A DNA stretch of 64,000 nucleotides from Sphingobium psychrophilum (GTDB lineage Bacteria; Pseudomonadota; Alphaproteobacteria; Sphingomonadales; Sphingomonadaceae): contig NZ_JABBFV010000023.1 of assembly GCF_012927105.1 (NCBI RefSeq), forward strand, positions 1-64,000, in the 5' to 3' direction. The notes beneath the pieces are model-generated. The model saw only the letters and a list, made by a program, of their open reading frames with translations, searched no databases and had not been told where the DNA came from. Positions 52,611 to 61,205 of this stretch are shown piece after piece. A program made the translations under genes and the position numbers. Within the stretch, counting starts at the first letter, position 1; each line of letters opens with the position of its first letter.

Positions 52611-53359
52611 GTCCGGGTGAAGCGCCAGCGATCCGCGTCGCTATCATCCGCATCGAAGCGATATCCATCGCTGTCGAAACCGCGCATCGCGTCTATGTCG
52701 GTGATATGATGTTCGCAGAGCCAGCGGGCCATCATGCCGCGCGCGCGCTTGGCATTGAAGCTGACGAAACGCGGACCGTCCGGACCGGGTTCGCGAAATT
52801 CCACTTCGATGACCCGCACGCCCGCCAATCGGCCTTTGACCGCGGCAAAATATTCCTGGCTGGCAAGGTTGAGGACGACGCCAGACCCTTCTTCGGCCAG
52901 TTCGGCCAACATGCGCTGGGCAATATCGTCGCCCCACCAGTCGGTCAGGCATTTGCGCCGCGGTGCCCAGCGCGTACCCATTTCGAGCCGATAGGGCCGG
53001 ATGGCGTCGAGTGGCCGCAGCAACCCGTAAAGACCCGACAAGATGCGCACATGATCCTGCGCGAATGAAACCCCCGCCTGATCCAGCGTGTCCACCTCAA
53101 AGCCGGTATAGACGTCGCCGGCAAAGGCGAACAGCGCCGGTCGCTCCGGCAGGTCGGCAAAGTCGCGAAAGCGATCCGCATTCAGCTTGGCGAGGCGGGG
53201 CGAGATATGCATCAATTCGGACAGGCGTTTCTGCGTCAAGTTCGCCGCCGATCGTGCAAGGCCGAGCGCTTCGTCGGCGAAATGCGGCTTGGAAGCGTCG
53301 AGCGGCGGCAGCGCGCGCTCAAAATCGAGTGTCTTGGCGGGGGAAAGCAGGGCGATCAT
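52607..53359 (-). CDS. yaaA: Peroxide stress protein YaaA (DUF328/UPF0246)
   Basis: Protein of 250 aa with the family signature MIALLSPAKTLDFERALP at the start, followed by LMHISPRLAKLNADRFRDF, LSGLYGLLRPLDAIRPYRLE MG order, and VVLNLASQEYFAAVKGRL with a C-terminal KRARGMMARW. In E. coli YaaA lowers intracellular free iron and limits DNA damage under peroxide. ATG 53359 gives the conserved N-terminus. Overlaps the SDR gene downstream by 4 bp. Confidence 0.95.
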   Translation of the reverse strand: MIALLSPAKTLDFERALPPLDASKPHFADEALGLARSAANLTQKRLSELMHISPRLAKLNADRFRDFADLPERPALFAFAGDVYTGFEVDTLDQAGVSFAQDHVRILSGLYGLLRPLDAIRPYRLEMGTRWAPRRKCLTDWWGDDIAQRMLAELAEEGSGVVLNLASQEYFAAVKGRLAGVRVIEVEFREPGPDGPRFVSFNAKRARGMMARWLCEHHITDIDAMRGFDSDGYRFDADDSDADRWRFTRT

Positions 53360-53543
53360 CCCGGCTGCGGTAGCGCCGACAGGCAGATGCGTCAAACCGT
53401 CAACGCCGGACGCTTGGACATATGGACGTCATTCCAGCGCCTTTTTGTCCGTCGCCCATCGCTGGTCCGACATCCTGTCGACGGACGATCATTCCCGCGC
53501 GTCTTGCCGCCTGCGATCCGTTGGGTTAGGAGGCCACATTCGC

Positions 53544-53669
53544 ATGGACCCGGTGCAATTCCGGGTGGCTATTCCGGCCGCCGATCCGCCGGACAACGCA
53601 TATCGCATGGCGACCGGCCTACGCTGCTTGCTCATACCCCTGTGCGATTTACGTCGGTTTTGTTCATGA
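53544..53669 (+). CDS. Possible 41-aa leader ORF coupled to the SulP gene
   Basis: ATG 53544 has TAGGAGG ten bp upstream and codes MDPVQFRVAIPAADPPDNAY plus a tail ending LCDLRRFCS. Its TGA overlaps the SulP ATG (ATGA at 53666-53669). The SulP start lacks a good ribosome site of its own, so coupling through this ORF would explain how it is translated. The peptide looks like no known protein. Confidence 0.4.
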   Translation: MDPVQFRVAIPAADPPDNAYRMATGLRCLLIPLCDLRRFCS

Positions 53670-55147
53670 ACAGCACCCGTCTTTCGCGCTACCGCGCCGA
53701 ATGGTTCCATGACGCGGCCAGTGCCCGGCGCGATATAATGGCCGGCATGGTCGGCACCTTCGCTTTGATCCCCGAAGTCATCGCCTTCTCCTTCGTGGCT
53801 GGCATCGACCCGGAAGTGGGCCTCTTCGCGTCCTTCGTGATCGGCATCGTCATTGCCTTCGCCGGCGGTCGTCCCGCGATGATATCCGGTGCGGCAGGAT
53901 CGGTCGCGTTGGTCGCCGCGGCACTCGTCCATGCGCATGGGCTGCAATATCTTCTCGCCGCCACGCTCCTGGCCGGACTTTTCCAGATCGCATTCGGCCT
54001 GATGAAACTCCATCTATTGATGCGTTTCGTATCGCGATCCGTGCGAACGGGCTTCGTCAATGCGCTCGCCATCTTGATCTTCTCGGCACAATTGCCGCAG
54101 ATGCTGGGGGTGACATGGCACAGCTACGCCATGATCGCCGGTGGCCTCGCCATCATCTACCTGATGCCGCGGATCACGACCGCCATTCCATCGCCGCTGA
54201 TTTGCATCCTGGTCCTGACAGCGATCAGCATGGCCTTTCCCATGCCCATCCCTATCGTCGCAGACCTTGGCCGGCTGCCCTCCGCGCTACCGTCCTTGAC
54301 GTTTCCCGCTGTGCCGCTCGTCTGGCAGACCCTACGCATCGTGGCACCTTACGCGCTGGCCATGGCGATGGTGGGCCTGCTTGAATCGATGATGACGGCC
54401 AGTGTGGTGGACGACCTGACCGACACGACCAGTTCGAAGGCGCGCGAATGTACAGGCCTGGGCTTGGCCAATGTCGCCGCGGGGCTTTTCGGCGGTATCG
54501 CGGGTTGCGGCATGATCGGCCAGACGGTCGGCAATGTGCGCTATGGCGGGCGCGGGCGCCTCTCGACCCTGGTCGCGGGCCTGTTCCTGCTTGTCGTCAT
54601 GGTGCCGCTGCGGCCATGGGTCAGCCAAGTGCCGGTGGCCGCACTCGTCGCGATCATGATCATGGTGTCGATCAGTACTTTCTCCTGGGGATCGATCCGC
54701 GACCTGGCGCGCCATCCCAAAATGTCCGGCGTCGTCATGGTCGCCACTGTCGTCGTCACCGTCGCCACGCATGATCTGTCGGCGGGGGTCGCGGTGGGCG
54801 TCATGTTGAGCGGCGTCTTCTTCGCATTCAAAGTGACGCGCCTGATGCATATCAGCGCCGACTATGACGATGCGACAGACACCCGAATCTATACGATCTC
54901 CGGCCAGATATTCTTCGCCAGCGCGGATATTTTCGCGGACCGGTTCGACTTGCGCGATACAGCCGGGCATGTTCGCATCGATCTCACCGCGAGCCACTTG
55001 TGGGACGTTACTGCCGTTGGCGCGTTGGAAGAAGTGGTCGGCAAGATGCGCCGTCATGGCATATCGGTTGAGGTGATCGGCCTCAATCAGGCCAGCGCTA
55101 TCCTGGTCGATCGCCTTGCGCCGGCGGTGAGCGGCGACGTTTCCTAA
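53666..55147 (+). CDS. SulP-family inorganic anion transporter with STAS domain
   Basis: Inner-membrane transporter of 493 aa with 10-12 helices: LIPEVIAFSFVAGIDPEVGL early, GRPAMISGAAGSVALV, LLESMMTASVVDDLTDTTSS, GGIAGCGMIGQTVGNVRYGG and HPKMSGVVMVATVVVTVATH. The STAS domain at about 400-490 starts TRIYTISGQIFFASADIFAD. Family members carry sulfate or bicarbonate, but this branch is also found near carbonic anhydrases; the substrate cannot be read. The ATGA overlap with the leader ORF sets the start. Confidence 0.92.
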   Translation: MNSTRLSRYRAEWFHDAASARRDIMAGMVGTFALIPEVIAFSFVAGIDPEVGLFASFVIGIVIAFAGGRPAMISGAAGSVALVAAALVHAHGLQYLLAATLLAGLFQIAFGLMKLHLLMRFVSRSVRTGFVNALAILIFSAQLPQMLGVTWHSYAMIAGGLAIIYLMPRITTAIPSPLICILVLTAISMAFPMPIPIVADLGRLPSALPSLTFPAVPLVWQTLRIVAPYALAMAMVGLLESMMTASVVDDLTDTTSSKARECTGLGLANVAAGLFGGIAGCGMIGQTVGNVRYGGRGRLSTLVAGLFLLVVMVPLRPWVSQVPVAALVAIMIMVSISTFSWGSIRDLARHPKMSGVVMVATVVVTVATHDLSAGVAVGVMLSGVFFAFKVTRLMHISADYDDATDTRIYTISGQIFFASADIFADRFDLRDTAGHVRIDLTASHLWDVTAVGALEEVVGKMRRHGISVEVIGLNQASAILVDRLAPAVSGDVS

Positions 55148-55240
55148 AGCAGGCTAGGAACGCAGGCCAACCGGGATGGTCGGACGAGGCAACATCATCA
55201 CGGGAAACCGCAGGGAACAAGCGCGTCGCCGTTCATTGTT

Positions 55241-55252
55241 GTTGATATCAAC
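55241..55252. promoter_or_regulatory. Perfect 12-bp palindrome GTTGATATCAAC
   Basis: In the 255-bp gap before pntA, 150 bp upstream of its start. A fully symmetric 12-mer such as this is a plausible operator for a dimeric regulator; none is encoded nearby. Confidence 0.45.
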
Positions 55253-55317
55253 CTACCATGGCGCGCGACATGCTGTCAGCCTAGCATAAATATACGCTTT
55301 TCGCCCGACAAGTCTTT

Positions 55318-55335
55318 CGCGATAGATTTATCGCG
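55318..55335. promoter_or_regulatory. Dyad CGCGATA-GATT-TATCGCG upstream of pntA
   Basis: Seven-base arms match perfectly around GATT, 67 bp before the pntA start. A second looser dyad GGCAT-GCAT-ATGCC lies at 55360-55373, nearer the start. Both may be operators or the region of the pnt promoter. Confidence 0.5.
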
Positions 55336-55402
55336 CCGCAACGATCAATAGGGCGTTGCGGCATGCATATGCCACGCAAAAATAAACCGGGGGGAGGAAG
55401 AT

Positions 55403-56977
55403 TTGAAGATCGGTGCACCCAGAGAAGTGGCACAGGGGGAAGCGCGCGTTGCGCTGACGCCCGACAGCGCGCTGCAATTGCAGAAGCTGGGCCATATATG
55501 TCTTGTCGAAAGCGGCGCGGGCAAAGCGGCCGGCTTCGACGATGACAGCTATCGCGCGGCCGGCGTGACGGTGGTCCCAACCGCTGCCGAATTGTGGGCT
55601 GCTTTAGACGTCATCGTCAAGGTGCGTCCACCCGAAGCGGACGAGGCCGCCCAGCTGAAGCCAGGCAAGACGCTGATTTCCTTCTTCTATCCTGGCCAGC
55701 GTGGCGAAGAGTTGGCCGCGATCAGCGCGACCGGTGCCAATGTCATCGCGATGGATATGGTGCCCCGTATCTCGCGCGCGCAGAAAATGGACGCTCTGTC
55801 GTCCATGGCGAATATCGCCGGCTATCGCGCCGTGATCGAAGCCGGTGCCAATTTCGGCCGTTTCTTCACGGGCCAAGTGACCGCGGCGGGCAAGGTGCCG
55901 CCGGCCCGTGTACTGGTAATCGGCGCGGGTGTCGCCGGTCTGGCGGCGATCGGCGCGGCGACCTCTCTGGGGGCGATCACGCTGGCCTTCGACGTGCGGC
56001 CGGAAGTCGCCGAACAGATCGAATCGATGGGCGCGCAGTTCGTCTATCTCGACTTTTCCGAGGAACAGCAGGATGGCGCGGCGACCGGCGGATATGCCGC
56101 CCCGTCCAGCCCGGAATTTCGCGACGCGCAGCTCAAGAAGTTTCGCGAACTGGCGCCTACCGTCGATATCGTCATTTCCACCGCGCTCATTCCGGGGCGC
56201 GACGCCCCGGTTCTGTGGACCAAGGACATGGTCGAGGCGATGCGCCCCGGATCGGTCATCGTCGATCTGGCGGCGGAACGCGGCGGCAATTGCGAGCAGA
56301 CGGTCACGGACGAGAAGATCGTTTCGCCGGGTGGCGTCACGATCATCGGCTATACCGATTTTCCCAGCCGGATGGCGGCGCAGTCCAGTTCGCTTTATGC
56401 CAGCAATATCCGCCACATGCTGTTCGACCTGACGCCGGGCAAGGATGGCGTGATCGTCCATAATATGGAGGATGACGTGATCCGCGGCGCGACCATCGCC
56501 TTTGAAGGCCAGGTTAGCTTCCCGCCGCCCCCGCCCAAGATCAAGGCGATCGCGGCACAAAAGCCCAAGCCCAAGGCGGAGGAACTTACGCCCGAACAGA
56601 AGCGAGCGAAGGACGTCGCCACCTTCAAGGCGCAGACCCGGTCGCAGGTCACGAATTTGATCGTCGCCGCGGTCGTGCTGATCGCCGTCGGCGCCGTGGC
56701 GCCCGCCAGCTTCATGGCCCATTTCACGGTCTTCGTGCTGGCCTGTTTCATAGGTTTCCAGGTGATCTGGAATGTCAGCCATTCGCTGCATACGCCGTTG
56801 ATGGCGGTGACGAACGCGATTTCGGGGATCGTCGTTGTGGGCGCAATGCTCCAGGTCGGGTCGTCCAGCACCATCGTGATGGTTCTGGCGACGATCTCGA
56901 TCCTGATCGCGTCGATCAACATCGTTGGCGGCTTCCTGGTCACGCGCCGGATGCTGGCCATGTTCCAGCGGTCCTAA
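55403..56977 (+). CDS. pntA: NAD(P) transhydrogenase subunit alpha, fused PntAA-PntAB form
   Basis: Proton-translocating transhydrogenase alpha subunit of 524 aa; binds NAD(H) and drives NADPH formation. N-terminal MKIGAPREVAQGEARVALTP, Rossmann VLVIGAGVAGLAAIGAATSL and RPEVAEQIESMGAQF belong to domain I; the C-terminal part from about 415 has three to four membrane helices (LIVAAVVLIAVGAVAPASFM, later TPLMAVTNAISGIVVVGAML). Many alphaproteobacteria split this gene in two; here it is one. The start codon is TTG at 55403, chosen because GGGGAGG lies 5 bp upstream and the conserved N-terminus begins there. Confidence 0.93.
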   Translation: MKIGAPREVAQGEARVALTPDSALQLQKLGHICLVESGAGKAAGFDDDSYRAAGVTVVPTAAELWAALDVIVKVRPPEADEAAQLKPGKTLISFFYPGQRGEELAAISATGANVIAMDMVPRISRAQKMDALSSMANIAGYRAVIEAGANFGRFFTGQVTAAGKVPPARVLVIGAGVAGLAAIGAATSLGAITLAFDVRPEVAEQIESMGAQFVYLDFSEEQQDGAATGGYAAPSSPEFRDAQLKKFRELAPTVDIVISTALIPGRDAPVLWTKDMVEAMRPGSVIVDLAAERGGNCEQTVTDEKIVSPGGVTIIGYTDFPSRMAAQSSSLYASNIRHMLFDLTPGKDGVIVHNMEDDVIRGATIAFEGQVSFPPPPPKIKAIAAQKPKPKAEELTPEQKRAKDVATFKAQTRSQVTNLIVAAVVLIAVGAVAPASFMAHFTVFVLACFIGFQVIWNVSHSLHTPLMAVTNAISGIVVVGAMLQVGSSSTIVMVLATISILIASINIVGGFLVTRRMLAMFQRS

Positions 56978-56990
56978 GGGGGTAGATTTC

Positions 56991-58442
56991 ATGTTCGATA
57001 CCGGTGTGGTGTCCGCAGCCTATCTCTCGGCCGCGGTCCTTTTCATTCTGTCGCTGGGCGGCCTTTCCAATCAGGAAAGCGCCAAGCGCGCCGTATGGTA
57101 CGGCATTGCCGGCATGGCCCTGGCCGTGCTGGCGACCCTCGTTGGCCCTGGCGTTGCCAATCTGCCGATCGTGGCCGGCACCTTCGCCGTCGCCGCCGTC
57201 ATTGGCTGGATCGTGGCGATGCGCGTCCAGATGACCGAAATGCCCCAGCTTGTCGCCGCGCTACACAGCTTCGTCGGGCTTGCGGCCGTGTTCATCGGCT
57301 TCAACGCGCATTTCGAACTGGAAACGGTGAACGCGCTCGATCCTGCCGCCCGCGAATCGCTGACCGGCTTTGCCGGCCTGCTTGCGCACAAGACGCCGGT
57401 GGAAATCAACATCCTCAAGGTCGAGGAATTTCTGGGCATCTTCATCGGCGCGGTGACCTTCACCGGGTCGATCGTCGCCTTCGGCAAGCTCGCGGGCAAG
57501 CTGGACGGCAAGGCGAAAAAGCTGCCCGGCGGCCACGTCCTCAACGCCTCGGCGCTGCTGGCGACGCTCGTGTTGCTGATGATGTATGTCGGCAATATCG
57601 GCGTAGAGGGCCGCGAACTGACCGTCCTGCTCGCCATGTCGGCGCTGGCGCTGTTCATCGGCTTCCACCTCGTCATGGGCATCGGCGGCGCCGACATGCC
57701 CGTCGTCGTGTCGATGCTCAACAGCTATTCCGGCTGGGCGGCCGCCGCGATCGGCTTCACCCTGGGCAACGACCTGCTGATCGTCACTGGCGCGCTGGTC
57801 GGCTCGTCGGGCGCGATCCTGAGCTACATCATGTGCAAGGCGATGAACCGCTCCTTCGTGTCGGTGATCCTGGGCGGCTTCGGCGGAACGACCGGTCCGG
57901 CCGCGGAAATCGAGGGCGAGCAGGTCGCGATCGATGCCGATGGCGTAGCCTCCGCGCTCAACGAAGCAGACAGCATCATCATCGTGCCGGGCTATGGCAT
58001 GGCGGTGGCGCAGGCGCAGCAGACGGTGAGCGAACTCACCCGCAAGCTGCGGGCGGCGGGCAAGAAGGTCCGTTTCGCAATCCACCCGGTCGCAGGCCGA
58101 TTGCCGGGGCACATGAACGTGCTGCTGGCCGAAGCCAGGGTGCCCTATGACATCGTGCTGGAGATGGACGAGATCAACGACGACTTCCCGTCGACCGACG
58201 TGGTAATCGTCATTGGTTCGAACGACATCGTCAATCCGGCGGCGCAGGACGATCCCAACTCGCCGATCGCCGGCATGCCGGTGCTGGAAGTGTGGAAGGC
58301 CAAGCAGGTCTTCGTGTCGAAGCGCGGACAGGGCACCGGCTATTCCGGCATCGAAAATCCGCTCTTCTACAAGGACAATACCCGCATGTTTTACGGCGAC
58401 GCCAAGGTCGCTGTGGACAGCCTGTTGGGGAAATTGGCCTGA
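56991..58442 (+). CDS. pntB: NAD(P) transhydrogenase subunit beta
   Basis: Membrane and NADP-binding subunit of 483 aa. The first ~260 residues hold eight to nine helices including SVVDQALHSFVGLA-type segment VAALHSFVGLAAVFIGFNAH and MPVVVSMLNSYSGWAAAAIG. Domain III at about 300-483 binds NADP: SIIIVPGYGMAVAQAQQTVS, AIHPVAGRLPGHMNVLLAEA and IGSNDIVNPAAQDDPNSPIA. AAGGGGGTAG precedes the ATG at 56991, 13 bp after the pntA stop, so both form an operon. Confidence 0.96.
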   Translation: MFDTGVVSAAYLSAAVLFILSLGGLSNQESAKRAVWYGIAGMALAVLATLVGPGVANLPIVAGTFAVAAVIGWIVAMRVQMTEMPQLVAALHSFVGLAAVFIGFNAHFELETVNALDPAARESLTGFAGLLAHKTPVEINILKVEEFLGIFIGAVTFTGSIVAFGKLAGKLDGKAKKLPGGHVLNASALLATLVLLMMYVGNIGVEGRELTVLLAMSALALFIGFHLVMGIGGADMPVVVSMLNSYSGWAAAAIGFTLGNDLLIVTGALVGSSGAILSYIMCKAMNRSFVSVILGGFGGTTGPAAEIEGEQVAIDADGVASALNEADSIIIVPGYGMAVAQAQQTVSELTRKLRAAGKKVRFAIHPVAGRLPGHMNVLLAEARVPYDIVLEMDEINDDFPSTDVVIVIGSNDIVNPAAQDDPNSPIAGMPVLEVWKAKQVFVSKRGQGTGYSGIENPLFYKDNTRMFYGDAKVAVDSLLGKLA

Positions 58443-58449
58443 AATATCA

Positions 58450-58489
58450 GGACGCCTGCGGGAGATGCATAATCCGCCCGCCGGCGTCC
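58450..58489 (+). terminator. Terminator-like hairpin after pntB
   Basis: GGACGCC (58450-58456) pairs with GGCGTCC (58483-58489), with an inner CGGG/CCCG stem. It begins 7 bp after the pntB stop. No strong T-run follows, so it may be a weak terminator or mRNA end. Confidence 0.6.
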
Positions 58490-59015
58490 ACTTAGCTAGC
58501 CCCCAATAACCGCGTAAGACCCATATTCTACAACGGTAGATCCAGCAGCGCGAATATCGCCCATGTCGTTGGAATGGAAGCCGCGTCCTTCATTCGCTTG
58601 GAACGCTAGCGGCAGCGCGATCCAGGGCTCAACCGAGGCCGTCCAGTCAACCAAGCGGTCACACGGATGCGACCAGCCCCTTGCTCGCCAAGGCCGGGAT
58701 GCGTTCGCCATCGCTCCATTCCCATTGAAAATCAAAACTATCGGCGAGGCCGCCGAAGAAGCCATTATGTGGCTCAGGCTCCTGCGGGCTGCTCTGGAAA
58801 TTGACGCTTGCCTCCATCATTCATCGCCTCTATCTATATCCGACGTTTAATCGGATTAAGCTTTCGACATGATCCTTTGACGCATTGCTCCATGTCCATG
58901 TCGTTTATTCGACGACAAGGAAGCTATGGTGGCAAATATGGCTATCTCACCTAGGTAATATCCGAAATATTATCGGTTATAGAGGTGGGAACGAGACAAG
59001 ATGAGAGGGTTTCGC
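58490..59015. other. 526-bp interval without a confident gene
   Basis: Between the pntB terminator and pcaI. It holds only a doubtful 53-codon minus-strand reading frame (58659-58820) and an AT-rich stretch at 58840-59000, unlike its neighbours, with nested small inverted repeats (AATAT-CCGAA-ATATT at 58957-58971). The latter is the likely promoter and operator region of the pca-type operon. Confidence 0.5.
58659..58820 (-). CDS. Doubtful short ORF (53 aa)
   Basis: Codes MMEASVNFQSSPQEPEPHNG followed by FFGGLADSFDFQWEWSDGER. GAGG lies about 6 bp upstream of two successive ATGs. No family recognised; it might be a small regulatory or relic gene. A different frame continues beyond its stop without start, hinting at a frameshifted relic. 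Confidence 0.25.
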   Translation of the reverse strand: MMEASVNFQSSPQEPEPHNGFFGGLADSFDFQWEWSDGERIPALASKGLVASV

Positions 59016-59702
59016 ATGATAGACAAGATCAGTCCGTCCCTGCGGCAGGCGGTAGCCGATCTCCATGACGGCGCATCCATCATGATCAGCGGTTTCGGCG
59101 ACGCGGGCGCGCCGCACGAACTGATGGAGGCGGTGATCGAACATGGCGCGAGCGACCTGACGATCATCAGCAACAATGCGGGCGCGGGTGAGACGGGCAT
59201 CGCCGGGCTCATCAAGGCCAATCGGGTGCGCAAGGTCATCTGCTCCTTCCCGCGGCAGGCGGCGTCGCATCATTTCGACGCGCGCTATCGCGCCGGAGAG
59301 GTCGAGCTGGAGCTTGTCCCGCAGGGCAATCTGGCCGCGCGCATCCAGGCGGCAGGGTCGGGCCTGGGGGCTGTGTTCACGCCGACCGGATACGGCACGC
59401 TGCTGGCGGAGGGCAAGGAAACCCGTGAGATTGACGGGCGCAATTATGTGCTGGAATATCCCATTCATGCCGACTTCGCGTTGATTAAGGCGCGCGCTGG
59501 CGATCGTTGGGGCAACCTCGTCTATCGCAAGGTGGCGCGCAATTTCGGTCCGATCATGGCCATGGCGGCCAAGACCACGATAGCGCAGGTGTCTGAGGTC
59601 GTGGAACTGGGGGCGCTCGATCCCGAAGCGGTCGTCACGCCCGGCATCTTCGTCAATCGGGTGGTGCAGGTCGCACCTCTATCCGTCGCAGCTGCGGCCT
59701 AA
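59016..59702 (+). CDS. pcaI: 3-Oxoadipate CoA-transferase subunit alpha (PcaI type)
   Basis: Alpha subunit, 228 aa, of a succinyl-CoA-dependent 3-oxoacid CoA-transferase. Marks: DGASIMISGFGDAGAPHELM, LTIISNNAGAGETGIAGLIK, VRKVICSFPRQ, LELVPQGNLAARIQAAGSGL and PTGYGTLLAEGKETREIDGR. Very similar in layout to Pseudomonas PcaI. ATG 59016 follows GAGAGGG at 6 bp; an ATG at 59001 has a weaker site. First gene of the operon 59016-63388. Confidence 0.9.
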   Translation: MIDKISPSLRQAVADLHDGASIMISGFGDAGAPHELMEAVIEHGASDLTIISNNAGAGETGIAGLIKANRVRKVICSFPRQAASHHFDARYRAGEVELELVPQGNLAARIQAAGSGLGAVFTPTGYGTLLAEGKETREIDGRNYVLEYPIHADFALIKARAGDRWGNLVYRKVARNFGPIMAMAAKTTIAQVSEVVELGALDPEAVVTPGIFVNRVVQVAPLSVAAAA

Positions 59703-59716
59703 AGGAGACAAGCATC

Positions 59717-60367
59717 ATGCAGCGGATGAACCGTGAAGAGATGGCCGCGCGGGTCGCGCGGGACATTCCAGAGGGCGCTTATGTCAATCTGGGCATCGGC
59801 CTGCCGACCAGGGTGGCGAATTTTCTACCACAGGAACGCGACATCTTTCTGCAGAGCGAAAACGGCCTGCTGGGCATGGGACCGGCACCCGCCGAGGAGG
59901 ATATCGACTGGGAACTCATCAATGCAGGCAAGCAGCCCGTGACGCTGCTGGCGGGTGGCTCCTTCTTCCACCATGGCGATTCCTTTTCGATGATGCGGGG
60001 CGGGCATATCGACATCTGCGTGCTCGGCGCGTTCCAGGTGTCGGTCAACGGCGACCTGGCCAACTGGCATACAGGCGCACCGGACGCCATTCCGGCGGTG
60101 GGCGGAGCCATGGACCTGGCCGTGGGCGCCAAACAAGTGTTCGTGATGATGGATCTGCTGACCAAAGCCGGCGAGAGCAAGCTGGTCGCCCAATGCAGCT
60201 ATCCGCTGACTGGCCTGTCCTGCGTATCGCGCGTCTATAGCGACGTCGCAATCTTCGACGTGGGTCCGGCGGGCGCGCATGTCATCGAAATGGTGCCGGG
60301 TCTGACGATCGACCAACTGCGCGACATGACGGGCGTAGACCTGCAACTGGCGCTGGAAATCGCGTGA
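59717..60367 (+). CDS. pcaJ: 3-Oxoadipate CoA-transferase subunit beta (PcaJ type)
   Basis: Beta subunit, 216 aa, carrying the catalytic Glu48 in FLQSENGLLGMGPAPAEED. Other marks: GAYVNLGIGLPTRVANFLPQ, LAGGSFFHHGDSFSMMRGGH, LANWHTGAPDAIPAVGGAMD and PLTGLSCVSRVYSD. With PcaI it converts 3-oxoadipate to 3-oxoadipyl-CoA, the step before thiolysis; no thiolase gene lies in the window, so another 3-oxoacid substrate is possible. Starts 14 bp after pcaI. Confidence 0.9.
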   Translation: MQRMNREEMAARVARDIPEGAYVNLGIGLPTRVANFLPQERDIFLQSENGLLGMGPAPAEEDIDWELINAGKQPVTLLAGGSFFHHGDSFSMMRGGHIDICVLGAFQVSVNGDLANWHTGAPDAIPAVGGAMDLAVGAKQVFVMMDLLTKAGESKLVAQCSYPLTGLSCVSRVYSDVAIFDVGPAGAHVIEMVPGLTIDQLRDMTGVDLQLALEIA

Positions 60368-60380
60368 GGAGGAAAGCGGC

Positions 60381-61172
60381 ATGACCGTCAGCCACAGCTT
60401 CGGCGCTTTCACGCTGGATGTGCGGGACAATGGGGTGGGACTGCTCACCTTCTCGCGTCCGCCGGTCAACGCCGTGTCTCTCTCCGTCTATGAGGAGATC
60501 GGCCGCTTTGCCGACCATGTCGCGGCGGACCAGACGATCCGCGTGATCGTCATCACCGCGCCGGACGATGCCCGCGCCTGGTGCGGCGGCGCGGACCTGC
60601 ACGAGTTCAAGGGGATGACGGCGGAAAAGCGTAAGGAGCGCTACCAGTTCATCAACGCCCAATTGCCCCGTTTCCATCATATCGACCGGCCGATGATCGC
60701 CGCGATCCGGGGGGCGACGGTCGGCGTGGGCGTGATGCTGGCCGGCATGTGCGACCTGCGCATCGCGGCCGAGGATGCGCGCTTCGCCTGCCCCGAGGTC
60801 GATTATGGGCTGGTCGGCGGCAGCGCAGGTCTGTTCGCGAGCCTGCGTATGCCGGAGGCCAAGGTGCGCGAGATGATCTACACCGGCCGTACTTTCACCG
60901 CGCGGGAACTCGAATCCACCGGCTTCTTCAACTATGTCGTCCCCTCCCCGGCCGTGCTGCCGATCGCGCTCGACCTAGCCAACCAGATGGCGCGCAAGAG
61001 CATGCCGACGCTGCGCGCCCGCAAGCTGGCGTCGCTGACCTGGGAAGGGTCGGAATGGATGGACGCCTATCTGGAGGCGCAGGAGGCGTCGTCCACATTG
61101 GTTGAACATCCCGAAAGCGAGGCGGGCGTATTGGCGGCGCTGGAACGACAGAAAAAGCAATCGCGCCCCTGA
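60381..61172 (+). CDS. Enoyl-CoA hydratase/isomerase family protein
   Basis: Crotonase-fold protein of 263 aa. Oxyanion-hole segments AWCGGADLHEFKGMTAEKR and AAIRGATVGVGVMLAGMCDL are present, then CPEVDYGLVGGSAGLFASL and ARELESTGFFNYVV. Hydrates or otherwise processes an acyl-CoA. SD GGAGGAAAG precedes the ATG, 14 bp after pcaJ. Whether the usual pair of catalytic glutamates is complete cannot be judged by eye; the second position appears replaced in the GLVGG region. Confidence 0.9.
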   Translation: MTVSHSFGAFTLDVRDNGVGLLTFSRPPVNAVSLSVYEEIGRFADHVAADQTIRVIVITAPDDARAWCGGADLHEFKGMTAEKRKERYQFINAQLPRFHHIDRPMIAAIRGATVGVGVMLAGMCDLRIAAEDARFACPEVDYGLVGGSAGLFASLRMPEAKVREMIYTGRTFTARELESTGFFNYVVPSPAVLPIALDLANQMARKSMPTLRARKLASLTWEGSEWMDAYLEAQEASSTLVEHPESEAGVLAALERQKKQSRP

Positions 61173-61205
61173 CAGGCCGGACGAGATAGATTGGGTGGAG
61201 AGCAT

